A model generated the notes under the pieces. It worked only from the letters and a program-made list of their open reading frames with translations. It was not told the DNA's origin and did no database searches. From Hyphomonas sp. (lineage in GTDB: Bacteria; Pseudomonadota; Alphaproteobacteria; Caulobacterales; Hyphomonadaceae), in assembly GCA_013791775.1 (NCBI GenBank), contig VMTE01000036.1, positions 248,001 through 312,000 of the forward strand: DNA of 64,000 nucleotides, in the 5' to 3' direction. The position numbers were made by a program, and so were the translations under genes. Position 1 is the first letter of the stretch. Every line of letters begins with the position of its first letter. Shown one piece after another: positions 18,184 to 27,354 of this stretch.

Positions 18184-19377
18184 ATGCCCAGATTCCTGTC
18201 CATCCTGTTGATTGTATTGGGATTCGGCTGTCTCGCGCCGGCGGCAGCGGACGTCACGCAGGTGCGAATCGTGGGGGATGGGGCGCCGACCCGGATCACG
18301 ATCTGGACTGACGTAGCGGAAACTGCTGCGGCGTTGGCCACCGAAGGTCCCGGACAGCGCAAGGTTGTGCTGTTGCTCGCGCAGAACGGGTATTCTGCCG
18401 AGGGCGGCGGCGACGGTGGGGTCGAGACCTGGTCGCTGGAGCCAGGCCGCCTCGAATTCACGCTGGACCGGCCGATGGCGGTGACGCGCATGCTGCGCCT
18501 GCCGCCGACCGGCAAGGAACGCGCCTACCGGGTGATCCTCGACCTCGATACGATTTCGCCCACCCGCTACACGGTGGCGGCGCGCCGGGACACGAAAAAG
18601 CTCGCCAGGCTGGAAACCCAATACGCTGAAGCGCGCGCCGACGCGATGAAACTGGCCGGATCCGCCGCAGCCGCCCGCCGGCCGTCCGGCCCACGCAAAC
18701 ACGTTGTCGTGATCGATGCCGGCCATGGCGGCAAGGACCCCGGCGCCATGGCGCTGGCCGGCGGCAAGGAAAAGGACATCACGCTGAAGGCGGCGCTCGC
18801 CCTGAAAGACGCGCTCGACGCGTACGGCCGGTACGAGGTGCGCCTGACCCGGGATTCGGACGTCTATGTCGAGCATGAGGACCGGGTGACGCTGGCCCGG
18901 AACTGGGGGGCGGAGCTGTTCATCTCCCTGCATGCCGACGCCGCAGGCTCCACCAGTGTCTCCGGGGCGTCAGTCTATACGATCTCGGCGCGGGGCGAAA
19001 CGCGGATCGACCGGGAGGCGACCAAGAATGACTGGAAGATCGCCATCGAAGACGGCACGCCGGAGCGTTTGAACGGACTTCTGGAAGACCTCGTCAAACG
19101 CGAGACCAAGACAAGGTCAGCCGAGTTTGCCGAGCTTCTGCTGCCTGAACTCGCCAAGGCGGGCCCGGTGCTGCGCAACACGCACCGGAATGCGGGCTAT
19201 TACGTGCTGCTGGCGCCCGACGTGCCGGCGGTGCTGCTGGAACTCGGCTTCCTTACCAATGCGGAAGACGCCAGGCGGTTGCAGTCGGACAAAGGCCGCA
19301 AGGCGGCCGTGAATGCCGTGGCAGTCACCATCGACACCTATTTCGCGCAGCAGGACCTCCGCCTCGCATCGAACTGA
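18184..19377 (+). CDS. N-acetylmuramoyl-L-alanine amidase (AmiC-type)
   Basis: A 397-residue exported wall hydrolase that cuts the lactyl-amide bond of peptidoglycan, usually for daughter-cell separation. A signal peptide (MPRFLSILLIVLGFG, cut after AAA) leads into a beta-rich AMIN-type targeting region (about 25-130) and an Amidase_3 domain from about 178. Zinc and catalytic residues are visible in VVIDAGHGGKDPGAM, KEKDITLK, LFISLHADAAG and VLLELGFLTNAEDA. The ATG at 18184 is chosen because it opens the signal peptide; an in-frame TTG at 18172 is possible and neither site has a strong ribosome binding site. Divergent from rne, an arrangement I recall from other alphaproteobacteria. Confidence 0.9.
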   Translation: MPRFLSILLIVLGFGCLAPAAADVTQVRIVGDGAPTRITIWTDVAETAAALATEGPGQRKVVLLLAQNGYSAEGGGDGGVETWSLEPGRLEFTLDRPMAVTRMLRLPPTGKERAYRVILDLDTISPTRYTVAARRDTKKLARLETQYAEARADAMKLAGSAAAARRPSGPRKHVVVIDAGHGGKDPGAMALAGGKEKDITLKAALALKDALDAYGRYEVRLTRDSDVYVEHEDRVTLARNWGAELFISLHADAAGSTSVSGASVYTISARGETRIDREATKNDWKIAIEDGTPERLNGLLEDLVKRETKTRSAEFAELLLPELAKAGPVLRNTHRNAGYYVLLAPDVPAVLLELGFLTNAEDARRLQSDKGRKAAVNAVAVTIDTYFAQQDLRLASN

Positions 19378-19437
19378 CTGGCCCGCAGCGGCGCCCGGCC
19401 CCTTGCCGCGTCTGCCGGATGCTGCGAATTTCCCCGC

Positions 19438-21162
19438 ATGAAACGTTTCAGGGTTTTACTGGCGCTCGCGCCGCTGTGCTTGTCTGCGGCTTGCGCCACA
19501 GGAACCTATGGCCAGACTGCCTATCCGTCCGCCGACCGGCCGGACGAAGCGCGGGCCTACAGCGACTTCATGGTCGCGCGTTTCGCGGCGCTGACCAATG
19601 ATCCGGAAATGGCGGCCCGGCACTACGCCTCTGCCATTGCCACGGCGCCGGCGGAAATGGATGTGGCCGAGCGGGCTGTCTTCTCGGCCCTGCTGGCGGG
19701 AGACTACGGGCTGGCGGCGGGCATGTCGCGCCGGGCCAGCGATGCGGGCAGCGAAGCCGGCCTTGTGCGCCTGACCCTGATCTCGGACGCCATCGGCCGG
19801 GGCAAGACCAAGGCGGCCATCGACCTTGCCGAAGCCAGCGACCTGCGCGCCTTCAACCGGATGGTGGCCCGTAACCTCGAGGCCTGGAGCCTGCTGGACG
19901 CCGAAGGGGCAGATGCGGCCGAAGCCCTGTTGCAGAAGAACCTCACCGGCGATCCGCGTCTCGACAATGTCACGCTGCACATGATGGGGCTGGTCCAGGC
20001 AGCGGCGCACAAGGACGACGCCGCGATTTCTACATTCGACGCGATCTGGGCGTCCGGCGCGCGCCTGGCCGTTGGCGCGGAAACCTATGCCGCCCTGCTG
20101 GCCCAGAGGGGCGACCGGGCGCGGGCCCTCGACATCCTCAGCCAGTTCCGCGCCGATGTCGGATACAACGCCGCGCTGGAGGGCCTGAAGACCCGGATCG
20201 AAAGCGGCGAGCCGGTCAAGGCGCCGCGTCTGACCACGCGTCAGGGCGCGGCGCTGTCGCTGTTCCTTCCGGCCTCCGCCCTGATTTTTCAGACCGACGA
20301 CGATGTCGCTGCGGTGTATTTCGTGCTGGCCGTTGCGCTCGATCCCGGCCTGCACCAAGCCCGCACACTGTGGGCGCAATCGCTGATCCAGGCCGACCGG
20401 CGCGTTGAAGCGATCCGTATACTGAGCGAAGTGCCCGCAAGCTCGCCCTACTACGCCGCCGCGCGCAGCCAGATGGCCAGTTCGTTGCTGCAGGAAGGCC
20501 GCGCCGACGAAGCCTTGAAGGTCGCCGCCGAGGCGCTCGCCGCCAAGCCGGATCGAAGCCTGCGCTTGCAGCTCGCGGATCTCTACCGGGCGCTCGAACG
20601 CCAAAGCGAAGCCGAATCGATCCTCACTGAAGTCATCCTCGCGGACGAGGCCGAAGGGCGCAGCGACTGGCGCCCGATCTTCTCGCGCGGCGCAGCGCGT
20701 GAGCGCCAGGCCAAGTTTGACGGCGCCGAAGCGGACATGAAACGCGCGCTCGAGCTCAGCCCGGGCAATGCCACCGTGCTGAACTATCTCGGCTATTCCT
20801 GGATCGACCGGGGTATCAATCTCGCCGAGGGGTTTGACCTGATCCGGCAAGCGGTCGCATTGCAACCGAACTCGGCCCACATCGTCGACAGTCTCGGCTG
20901 GGCGCATTACAGGTTCGGGCAGTTCGACGAAGCGGTCGACTATCTCGAGCGCGCCGTCGAGCTGCTGCCCGGCGATTCCATCCTGAATGACCATCTGGGT
21001 GATGCCTACTGGAATGTGGGGCGCCGCAAGGAGGCCGGCTTCCAGTGGCGCCGCGCCCTGAAACTTGATCCGTCCCCGGAGGACAGGGTGAAGATCGAGC
21101 AGAAACTGATGACCGGCCCCGGAGCGCCGCTTCCGGCCTCCGGGGCGTCGATTGCGCGTTGA
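19438..21162 (+). CDS. TPR-repeat lipoprotein
   Basis: A 574-residue exported scaffold-type protein. The signal peptide ends in SAAC (Cys about 19), so it should be lipidated. The rest is helical repeats: TPR-like pairs near residues 40-130, degenerate repeats in the middle, and clearer TPRs near 415-555 (AEADMKRALELSPGNATVLN; AVDYLERAVELLPGDSILND; AGFQWRRALKLDPSPED). It lies directly upstream of ispE, 25 bases apart. I recall similar TPR proteins at this position in other alphaproteobacteria. The likely role is protein-protein contact at the outer membrane; no enzyme domain is visible. Confidence 0.85.
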   Translation: MKRFRVLLALAPLCLSAACATGTYGQTAYPSADRPDEARAYSDFMVARFAALTNDPEMAARHYASAIATAPAEMDVAERAVFSALLAGDYGLAAGMSRRASDAGSEAGLVRLTLISDAIGRGKTKAAIDLAEASDLRAFNRMVARNLEAWSLLDAEGADAAEALLQKNLTGDPRLDNVTLHMMGLVQAAAHKDDAAISTFDAIWASGARLAVGAETYAALLAQRGDRARALDILSQFRADVGYNAALEGLKTRIESGEPVKAPRLTTRQGAALSLFLPASALIFQTDDDVAAVYFVLAVALDPGLHQARTLWAQSLIQADRRVEAIRILSEVPASSPYYAAARSQMASSLLQEGRADEALKVAAEALAAKPDRSLRLQLADLYRALERQSEAESILTEVILADEAEGRSDWRPIFSRGAARERQAKFDGAEADMKRALELSPGNATVLNYLGYSWIDRGINLAEGFDLIRQAVALQPNSAHIVDSLGWAHYRFGQFDEAVDYLERAVELLPGDSILNDHLGDAYWNVGRRKEAGFQWRRALKLDPSPEDRVKIEQKLMTGPGAPLPASGASIAR

Positions 21163-21187
21163 CGGTCAACAAGAACGTGGCGGCGGC

Positions 21188-22066
21188 ATGACTTCTCTGA
21201 AAGCGCTGGCACCGGCCAAGGTGAACCTGTTCCTGCATGTCGGCGCGGTAAAGCCCAACGGCCGGCACGACCTCGATTCGCTCGTCGTATTCAGCGACGG
21301 GGGCGCCTGTGATCACCTGGCCGTCGAGGCCGCCGGCGACGTGTCGCTCACTGTTTCCGGCCCCGGCGCAGGCGCGGCTGGTCCGGAGGCGGACAATCTG
21401 GTTCTGCGCGCGGCGCGTGCCCTGCAGGTCGCCAGCGGCGCGGCAAAGGGCGCAAAGATTTCGCTCGGCAAATGGCTGCCGGTGGCAGCCGGCATCGGCG
21501 GCGGATCGTCGGACGCGGCGGCGGCGCTGCGCTTGCTGACGCGGCTGTGGGAGATTGATCCGGCGTACGCGGTTGCAGTTGCCCCGGGGCTGGGCGGCGA
21601 TGTGGCGGTGGCGCTTGCCGGTGTGCCGGCGCTGATGCGCGGTGAGGGCGAGCGCGTGACGCCCGTGCCGCTGCCGGGGCCGCTTCCGGCGCTGCTTGTC
21701 AATCCGGGCGTAGCTTGTCCCACCGGTCCGATCTTCAAGGCCTACGACGCGGCAGGCGGCGGCGCAGGCTTCTCGGAGATTGATCCGCTGCCGGAGTTTT
21801 CAGACGCCGCAGATCTTGCCCACTGGCTCGGACGCCAGCGCAATGACCTGGAAGCGCCGGCGGCTGCGCAAGTGCCGGAAATTGGCCGCGTGCTCGGCGT
21901 CCTTCGCGCGCAGCCCGGCGTACGGCTCGCGCGGATGAGCGGTTCGGGCGCCACCTGCTTTGCACTGTTTGACACAATCGCCTTTGCTGAGCGCACCGCA
22001 GTTGCGTTGAACGCCGAACATCCCGGATGGTGGAGCGCGCCCTGCCGGCTTGGAGCTGTCCCATGA
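21188..22066 (+). CDS. ispE: 4-diphosphocytidyl-2-C-methyl-D-erythritol kinase
   Basis: A 292-residue GHMP kinase of the non-mevalonate isoprenoid pathway; it phosphorylates CDP-methylerythritol at the 2-hydroxyl with ATP. Motif 1 is ALAPAKVNLFLHVG at the N terminus, motif 2 is LPVAAGIGGGSSDAAAALR (near residue 100) and motif 3 is ARMSGSGATCFALF near the C terminus. The ATG at 21188 is chosen because it immediately precedes motif 1. The stop overlaps the next start (ATGA). It is neighboured by a polyprenyl-phosphate sugar transferase and a polyprenyl synthase, so precursor supply and use of the lipid carrier are grouped. Confidence 0.95.
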   Translation: MTSLKALAPAKVNLFLHVGAVKPNGRHDLDSLVVFSDGGACDHLAVEAAGDVSLTVSGPGAGAAGPEADNLVLRAARALQVASGAAKGAKISLGKWLPVAAGIGGGSSDAAAALRLLTRLWEIDPAYAVAVAPGLGGDVAVALAGVPALMRGEGERVTPVPLPGPLPALLVNPGVACPTGPIFKAYDAAGGGAGFSEIDPLPEFSDAADLAHWLGRQRNDLEAPAAAQVPEIGRVLGVLRAQPGVRLARMSGSGATCFALFDTIAFAERTAVALNAEHPGWWSAPCRLGAVP

Positions 22067-23148
22067 GCCTGGTTGCCCTTTTCGTTGTGCCGTTTGCCGT
22101 CAGCGCAGTCGTCTGCTGGCTGATGATCCGCTTCGGGCCGAAGGATGCCCCGGACGGCGCGCGCAAGGTGCAGGCCGCGCCCGTGCCGAGTTCCGGCGGC
22201 ATCGGGGTCCTGTCCGGCGTGGTCGCCGCCGCCGGTGTCCTGTCGCTCTTTGGCGCGCCTGTCTCCGGCCTGCTGCAAACGGCCCCTCTGGCCGGCATAG
22301 CGGCGTACACGGTGTTTGCCGCGCTCGTCGGTTGGGCGGATGACGTGTACGGACTGCCGGCCACCGCCAAGCTGGTTGCGCTGCTCGGCGGCGCAGTCAT
22401 GGCCGCCCTGATCGGGCCTCAGCCAGTGTTGCTCTGGATCGGCGGCGGCAGCATTGCCATTCCCTGGATGCTTGGCGCGCTCGGCGCGGCGGTCTTCATG
22501 TTCGTGATGGCCAACGCCGTGAATTTCATGGACGGCGCCAACGGCATCGCCATGGGCACGGCGCTGATCATCCTGCTCGTGCTGGCCATGATGCTGGTGC
22601 CGGGCACCGTGTTCTCGCCCGGCGAACCTGCGCCGTCCCTGTTGATGGCCTTGCTGTTTGCCGCCGCGTCGGCGCTTGCGGGCTTTCTGGTCTGGAATCT
22701 GCCGGGAAAACTCTATGCCGGCGACGCGGGCGCACTGTCCACCGGCGGCCTGATCGGCGGCGCTTCGGTCCTGTTCGCGCTGCACGGGCCCGCACTGGCG
22801 CCGCTGACGCTCTGCCTGCCGATCCTCGTGGATGTGTTCATGACCCTTGCCTGGCGCGCGCGGCATGGACGCCCCTTGATGCACGCCCACCGCGACCATG
22901 CCTACCAGCTGTTGCTGCGGTCCGGCTGGGACCATGGGCGGGTGGCCCGGCTCTGGTGGGGCATGACGGCCGTGTGCGCCGGCGCCGTGATCGCAGGTCC
23001 GTTTGCAGGAGCAATCGGTGCCCATGGTCTCGGCGGGTTGCCCCTCGACGTGATCGTGTTTGTAGCCCTGCTGTCGGCCGGCATCTGGTTATGGGTGCGC
23101 CAGCGCCTCACGCTGGGCCGGCAGCTCGAAGCCGCAACGGATCAGTAG
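22063..23148 (+). CDS. Glycosyltransferase family 4 (WecA/MraY-like polyprenyl-phosphate sugar-1-phosphate transferase)
   Basis: A 361-residue polytopic membrane enzyme with about ten transmembrane helices. It should transfer an N-acetylhexosamine-1-phosphate from a UDP-sugar to polyprenyl phosphate, starting a surface polysaccharide. Superfamily motifs are present: GWADDVYGLPATAKL (catalytic Asp pair), NAVNFMDGANGIAMGTA, LYAGDAGALSTGGLIG and MHAHRDHAYQLL, whose His-rich cytosolic loop is more WecA/WbpL-like than MraY-like. The start at 22063 overlaps the ispE stop (ATGA) with GGAG upstream. It converges with the polyprenyl synthase gene, overlapping by 7 bases. The sugar cannot be read. Confidence 0.85.
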   Translation: MSLVALFVVPFAVSAVVCWLMIRFGPKDAPDGARKVQAAPVPSSGGIGVLSGVVAAAGVLSLFGAPVSGLLQTAPLAGIAAYTVFAALVGWADDVYGLPATAKLVALLGGAVMAALIGPQPVLLWIGGGSIAIPWMLGALGAAVFMFVMANAVNFMDGANGIAMGTALIILLVLAMMLVPGTVFSPGEPAPSLLMALLFAAASALAGFLVWNLPGKLYAGDAGALSTGGLIGGASVLFALHGPALAPLTLCLPILVDVFMTLAWRARHGRPLMHAHRDHAYQLLLRSGWDHGRVARLWWGMTAVCAGAVIAGPFAGAIGAHGLGGLPLDVIVFVALLSAGIWLWVRQRLTLGRQLEAATDQ

Positions 23149-24155
23149 GCGCGGCTCACGCAGAAGTCGGCCAAGTCTTCCAGCGCGTCGCGGTAGGGCG
23201 ACGCGGGAAGGGTGCGCAGCGCGCCCTTGGCGAGCGCGGCATAGGCTTCGGCCTCCTGCACGGTGGCTTCGGCGGCCCCGGTCGCGCGGATCAGGTGGAC
23301 GGCATGGGCGAGGTCTGAATCTTCCTGCGTTTCGGTATTCAGCGCGCGGTCCCAGAAGGCGCGGTCGTCATCGGACCCGCGGCGGCGCGCGATGATCACC
23401 GGCAGTGTGATCTTGCCTTCCCGGAAATCGTCGCCGACCGATTTGCCGATCACGGAGGTCGTGCCGCCATAGTCGAGTGCGTCGTCAATGATCTGGAAAG
23501 CGAGGCCGAGATTCTTGCCATAGGTGGCCAGGGCGGCGGCATGGGCGTCGCCGCCGCCGGACAGTGCGCCGGTCTCTGCGGCGGCTTCAAAGAGGGCGCC
23601 GGTCTTGGCTTCGACGATAGCGAGGTATTCCTCGGTCGGCAGGTCGCGGGCCGCCATGGCCGCGAGCTGGCGCACTTCGCCCTCCGCGATCACCGTGGAA
23701 GCGGTTGCCAGCCGGTTGAGGATCGTCAGGCTGTTGGTTTCGACCAGCAGGTTGAAGGCGCGGGCGAACAGGAAGTCGCCAACCAGGATCGAGGCCTTGT
23801 TGCCCCACACCGTCTTCGCCGCCGGTTTGCCCCGGCGGATCTCGCTTTCGTCCACGACGTCGTCATGCAGCAGCGTGGCCGTGTGGATGAACTCGACCGC
23901 CGCCGCCAGGGCGTGCGTCGAGGCGCCGGACGTGCCGACCGCATTGGCGGCAATCAGCGTGATCAGGGGGCGCAGGCGCTTGCCGCCCGCCGAAACGATA
24001 TAGCCCGACAGGTCCGGGATGATGGCGACCGGGCTGGCGGCGCGTTCGGCCAGCAGGCGTTCGACTTCCGCCAGGTCGCGGGAGACAAGCGCCTGCATCC
24101 GGTCGAGTACAGACGCCAACGCCGCCTTGCTTTTGGGTTTGGGCGCGAGGGTCAA
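23142..24155 (-). CDS. ispB: Polyprenyl diphosphate synthase (octaprenyl-type)
   Basis: A 337-residue trans-prenyltransferase that extends farnesyl diphosphate to a long chain, most likely the quinone side chain. The first Asp-rich motif is ATLLHDDVVDESEIRRG and the second is FQIIDDALDYGG; the substrate-binding region has GKRLRPLITLIAANAVG. A small residue-rich segment precedes the first motif, as in long-chain enzymes. It stands alone on the minus strand. Chain length (C40 or C50) cannot be judged by eye, so the symbol is used in the general octaprenyl/decaprenyl sense. Confidence 0.9.
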   Translation of the reverse strand: MTLAPKPKSKAALASVLDRMQALVSRDLAEVERLLAERAASPVAIIPDLSGYIVSAGGKRLRPLITLIAANAVGTSGASTHALAAAVEFIHTATLLHDDVVDESEIRRGKPAAKTVWGNKASILVGDFLFARAFNLLVETNSLTILNRLATASTVIAEGEVRQLAAMAARDLPTEEYLAIVEAKTGALFEAAAETGALSGGGDAHAAALATYGKNLGLAFQIIDDALDYGGTTSVIGKSVGDDFREGKITLPVIIARRRGSDDDRAFWDRALNTETQEDSDLAHAVHLIRATGAAEATVQEAEAYAALAKGALRTLPASPYRDALEDLADFCVSRAY

Positions 24156-24321
24156 GCAGCTCTCCGGGGCGGGATATCAGTATTAAGTAATTCTACGTGA
24201 GCGGCGGGACAACGCGACGTGGCACCCAGCCGCACGTATTCACCGCAGGAAAGGGCATTCATCAACCTTGTTTTGTCGTCAATGGCTGACACAACGTCCC
24301 TATTTGCGCTAAATGTGGCCC

Positions 24322-24813
24322 ATGAAACACGCAATCTTGATCCCAGCTCTCGCCCTGATGGCCGCCTGTGCGACCACACCGTCCTATGGACCTGCCAAGT
24401 CGGATCGCGGGGAAGGTTATCTTTCGCAGCAGATCGAAGCCGGCCGCTACCGCGTCTCCTATACCGACAGGGACCCGGTCCGGGCCCGCAACATGGCGCT
24501 GCTCCGGGCGTCCGAAATCACCCTCGCCGATGGCAAGGACTGGTTCGAGATCACCCATGAGGGGGCGGATTCCGAGCTGTCCGGCCGTTCCGGCGGTGGC
24601 ACGTCGGTCAGCATCGGCGGCAGCGCCGGCTCGGGCGGCTATTCCGGCGTCGGTGTCGGCATCGGCATCGGCCTCCCGCTCGGCGGCAGTGGCAGCGCCG
24701 GCATGACGACCCACACGATGGAAATCGTCACCGGCGCCGGCCCCAAGCCGGACAAGGGCGAGGCCTATGATGCCCGGTCGGTCGACATGAACCTGCGGGT
24801 CACGTCCGGCTGA
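24322..24813 (+). CDS. Small lipoprotein (CC0125/CC1285-like)
   Basis: A 163-residue lipoprotein. The signal peptide ends in MAAC (about Cys16-19). The mature part has RYRVSYTDRDPVRARNMALL, an Arg/Asp-rich motif I associate with a Caulobacter lipoprotein family (CC0125/CC1285), then a Gly/Ser-rich stretch (about 95-135) that looks flexible, and a final beta strand with TTHTMEIVTG. The ATG at 24322 opens the signal. Its stop overlaps the next start (TGATG). The family name is from memory; no function is known to me. Confidence 0.75.
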   Translation: MKHAILIPALALMAACATTPSYGPAKSDRGEGYLSQQIEAGRYRVSYTDRDPVRARNMALLRASEITLADGKDWFEITHEGADSELSGRSGGGTSVSIGGSAGSGGYSGVGVGIGIGLPLGGSGSAGMTTHTMEIVTGAGPKPDKGEAYDARSVDMNLRVTSG

Positions 24814-25019
24814 TGGACGAAGTGTTCCGGACCAACGATCCGGTAAAGCTCTCCTACGTCGAACACCTGCTCGCCGAGGCGGGCATCGCCTGTTTTGTGC
24901 TCGACCGGCATATTTCGGCCGTCGAGGGCAACATCGGCGCCTTTCCGCGCCGGGTTCTGGTGGAGGCGGGCGACCTTGCCCGGGCGCGCCTTGCCTTGGC
25001 CGGGGTCGAGCCCGGATGA
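24813..25019 (+). CDS. DUF2007-family small protein
   Basis: A 68-residue cytoplasmic protein. Its whole length (NDPVKLSYVEHLLAEAGI, then FPRRVLVEAGDLARARLAL) fits the DUF2007 domain, a ferredoxin-like fold of unknown role described as putative signal-transducing. It overlaps the upstream lipoprotein stop (TGATG) and the downstream methyltransferase start (ATGA), so the three are translated together. Confidence 0.8.
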   Translation: MDEVFRTNDPVKLSYVEHLLAEAGIACFVLDRHISAVEGNIGAFPRRVLVEAGDLARARLALAGVEPG

Positions 25020-25744
25020 GCGCCACGACGACCGATACCGTCTATCAGGGCCGCGTCACCCTGGTTCAGCCGGAACAGGGCTTCCGGGCAGGATTCGATT
25101 CTCTGGCGCTCGCGGCGGCCTTGCCGGCGCTGGACGCGGGCGCGGCGCTGGAACTCGGTTGCGGATGCGGCGGCGCGCTGCTGCCAGCGGCGTTCCGGCT
25201 GCCGGGGCTCTCGTTCACTGGCGTCGAGCAGGCGGCCGGCATGGCCGCACTGGCGCAGGACGGCGCCGGTCTCAACGGGTTCGGCGGGCGCGTGCAGATC
25301 GAGACCGGCGAAGCCTCGGACTGGGTCCGGGCGCACGAAAACCGCTTTGATCTGGTCTTTGCCAACCCGCCTTACTTCGAGCCCGGCAAGATTTCAGAGC
25401 CCGGCGCCGGCAAGGCCGGGGCCTATATCGAAAGCCTGTCGCTGGACGGCTGGATCAAGGCGATGCTGCACGCTGCCAAGCCTCGCGCGCCCGTCATCCT
25501 CATTCACCGCGCCGCCGAACTGGCCCGTCTTCTGGCCCAGCTCGACCGTCAGGCGGGGGAGATCACCGTGCTGCCCATCGCCTCGAAGGCGGGTGAACCC
25601 GCCCGGCGCATCCTGGTTCGTGGCCGGAAAGGCTTGAAGCGCGGCCCGCTGACCCTGCTGCCGCCGCTGGTCAGCCATGACGCGGACGGCGCCCGGACGC
25701 CAGCCGCGCAGGCCATTGTCGAAGGCCGGCCCATAGCCTGGTAG
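25016..25744 (+). CDS. TrmN6/YfiC-like tRNA (adenine-N6) methyltransferase
   Basis: A 242-residue SAM-dependent methyltransferase. Motif I is ALELGCGCGGALLPA (about residue 45), and the amino-methyltransferase motif IV is LVFANPPYFEPGK (about residue 115), which marks N6-adenine methylation. N-terminal YQGRVTLVQPEQGFRAGFDS matches the YfiC/TrmN6 family, which modifies A37 of tRNA-Val. The start overlaps the DUF2007 stop. The family call is good; the exact tRNA target is not shown. Confidence 0.85.
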   Translation: MSATTTDTVYQGRVTLVQPEQGFRAGFDSLALAAALPALDAGAALELGCGCGGALLPAAFRLPGLSFTGVEQAAGMAALAQDGAGLNGFGGRVQIETGEASDWVRAHENRFDLVFANPPYFEPGKISEPGAGKAGAYIESLSLDGWIKAMLHAAKPRAPVILIHRAAELARLLAQLDRQAGEITVLPIASKAGEPARRILVRGRKGLKRGPLTLLPPLVSHDADGARTPAAQAIVEGRPIAW

Positions 25745-25816
25745 CGGGTGAATTCGATTGCATTTCCGCCCGATGCGCCCATCCTGAGTTGAGGGGCGAT
25801 CTGGAAGGAACAGGCC

Positions 25817-25927
25817 ATGTTCTACATTCTTCTGCTTCTGAGCGCGGTGGCAGGCGTTGCGATTTCCTGGATCGGCTGGTTCGGTGCACGCGACCATGAC
25901 AATGGCCGGGGCCGGAACGACCGGTGA
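25817..25927 (+). CDS. Single-span membrane microprotein
   Basis: A 36-residue reading frame with a strong ribosome binding site (GGAAGGA, 8 bases before ATG). One hydrophobic helix (FYILLLLSAVAGVAISWIGW) is followed by a polar tail rich in Asp, Asn, Gly and Arg. It sits between the methyltransferase and glyQ with 62 bases to the glyQ start. The strong ribosome site and clean helix/tail layout argue for a real gene; the function is unknown. Confidence 0.5.
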   Translation: MFYILLLLSAVAGVAISWIGWFGARDHDNGRGRNDR

Positions 25928-25989
25928 GACCGGTTGCGCCAGGCCGGGCTTGGCGCTAGGCCGGATTTTCCCCTGCCGATGAGCCGACC

Positions 25990-26883
25990 ATGCCCGCCCC
26001 GAAAGCCCATGCCAAACCGAAATCCTTTCAGGACCTGATCCTGACGCTGCAGGCCTACTGGGCCGCGCAGGGCTGCGCGATCCTGCAGCCCTATGACATG
26101 GAAGTCGGCGCCGGCACGCTGCATCCCGCGACGGTTCTGCGCGCCCTCGGGCCGAAGGCCTGGCGCGCTGCCTATGTGCAGCCTTCGCGCCGTCCGAAGG
26201 ATGGCCGCTACGGCGAGAACCCCAACCGGCTGGGCCATTATTATCAGTTCCAGGTCATCCTGAAGCCGAACCCGGCAAACCTGCAGGATCTCTACCTCGA
26301 AAGCCTCTACCGGATCGGCATCGACCCTTCGGTGCACGACATCCGCTTCGTGGAAGACGACTGGGAAAACCCCACTGTCGGCGCCTGGGGCCTTGGCTGG
26401 GAAGTCTGGTGCGACGGGATGGAAGTCAGCCAGTACACCTATTTCCAGCAGGTCGGCGGCCTCGACGTGGCGCCGGTCTCGGGCGAGCTGACCTATGGGC
26501 TCGAACGCCTCGCCATGTATGTGTTCGGGGTCGATAACGTCTATGACCTTCCCTTCAACGACCCGGTCAGCGCGGTCCCGCTGACCTATGGCGATGTGTT
26601 CCTCGAGAACGAGCGCCAGCAGAGCGCGTTCAATTTCGAGCATTCGGACGTCGAGATGCTGAAGCGCTGGTTTGCCGATTGCGAAAACCAGTCGAACGCC
26701 CTGCGCGCCGCCGGCAAGCCGCTGCCGGCCTATGACTACGCCCTGAAAGCCAGCCACACGTTCAACCTGATCGACGCCCGCGGCGCCATCAGCCCGACCG
26801 AACGCCAGGCCTACATCGCCCGCGTCCGCGACCTCGCGCGCGGCGCGGCGGCGCAATGGGCGGAGAGCCAGGCCGGAGCCTGA
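25990..26883 (+). CDS. glyQ: Glycyl-tRNA synthetase alpha subunit
   Basis: A 297-residue class II catalytic subunit of the alpha2beta2 glycyl-tRNA synthetase; it activates glycine with ATP. N-terminal [20 protein letters not shown] and [18 protein letters not shown] are the family signature, and class II motif 2 is in [35 protein letters not shown] is also diagnostic. The ATG at 25990 is 62 bases after the microprotein. The beta subunit gene lies 706 bases downstream, separated by a secreted-protein gene and a palindromic repeat rather than being adjacent. Confidence 0.97.
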   Translation: MPAPKAHAKPKSFQDLILTLQAYWAAQGCAILQPYDMEVGAGTLHPATVLRALGPKAWRAAYVQPSRRPKDGRYGENPNRLGHYYQFQVILKPNPANLQDLYLESLYRIGIDPSVHDIRFVEDDWENPTVGAWGLGWEVWCDGMEVSQYTYFQQVGGLDVAPVSGELTYGLERLAMYVFGVDNVYDLPFNDPVSAVPLTYGDVFLENERQQSAFNFEHSDVEMLKRWFADCENQSNALRAAGKPLPAYDYALKASHTFNLIDARGAISPTERQAYIARVRDLARGAAAQWAESQAGA

Positions 26884-27015
26884 ACAGGTATTCATATAAA
26901 AACAGTGCGTTAAGCAAAGATTCTTGGGCCTTCCGGCGACGGATGGCCCTGGGGCGCGGCGTTGTATGCGCGTGATCCGAACGCGGGTCATATTGCTCAC
27001 AAGGAGGACTGCCCC

Positions 27016-27330
27016 ATGTTCAAACCCCTGATCGCTGCCGCCGTCATCGCCGCCTTTGCCGCTCCCGCCGCGCTCGCCGGACCTGCCGAACGCCTCGACC
27101 GGGCTGACCACCGCCTGACCGCCGCCGAAATTCGCGGCGACATCGCGCAAGGCAGCCGCGCCGACTTCGCCGAAGACCGACTCGACCGGTTCGAGAACAA
27201 GGTTGACCGCCGCGAGAGCCGCCGCGACGAAGCCGTCGATCACGGCCGCCGCGACGTGATCGAGGACCGCCTCGACCGCGCCGAAAACGTCGCCGACCGC
27301 CGCGAAGACCGGATCGACCGCCAGAACTAG
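27016..27330 (+). CDS. Secreted, highly charged repeat protein
   Basis: A 104-residue exported protein. AAGGAGG lies 9 bases before the ATG. The signal peptide (FKPLIAAAVIAAFAAPAAL) is cut near AGP. The mature part is almost entirely Asp/Arg/Glu/Ala with recurring 11-13-residue units such as RLDRADHRL, RLDRFENKV, RLDRAENVA and RREDRIDRQ, likely one long charged helix. Arg and Asp far outnumber Lys. It lies between glyQ and glyS but has its own ribosome site. I recognise no family. Confidence 0.7.
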   Translation: MFKPLIAAAVIAAFAAPAALAGPAERLDRADHRLTAAEIRGDIAQGSRADFAEDRLDRFENKVDRRESRRDEAVDHGRRDVIEDRLDRAENVADRREDRIDRQN

Positions 27331-27354
27331 GGGCTTTGAACGATTGCGGTTGAA

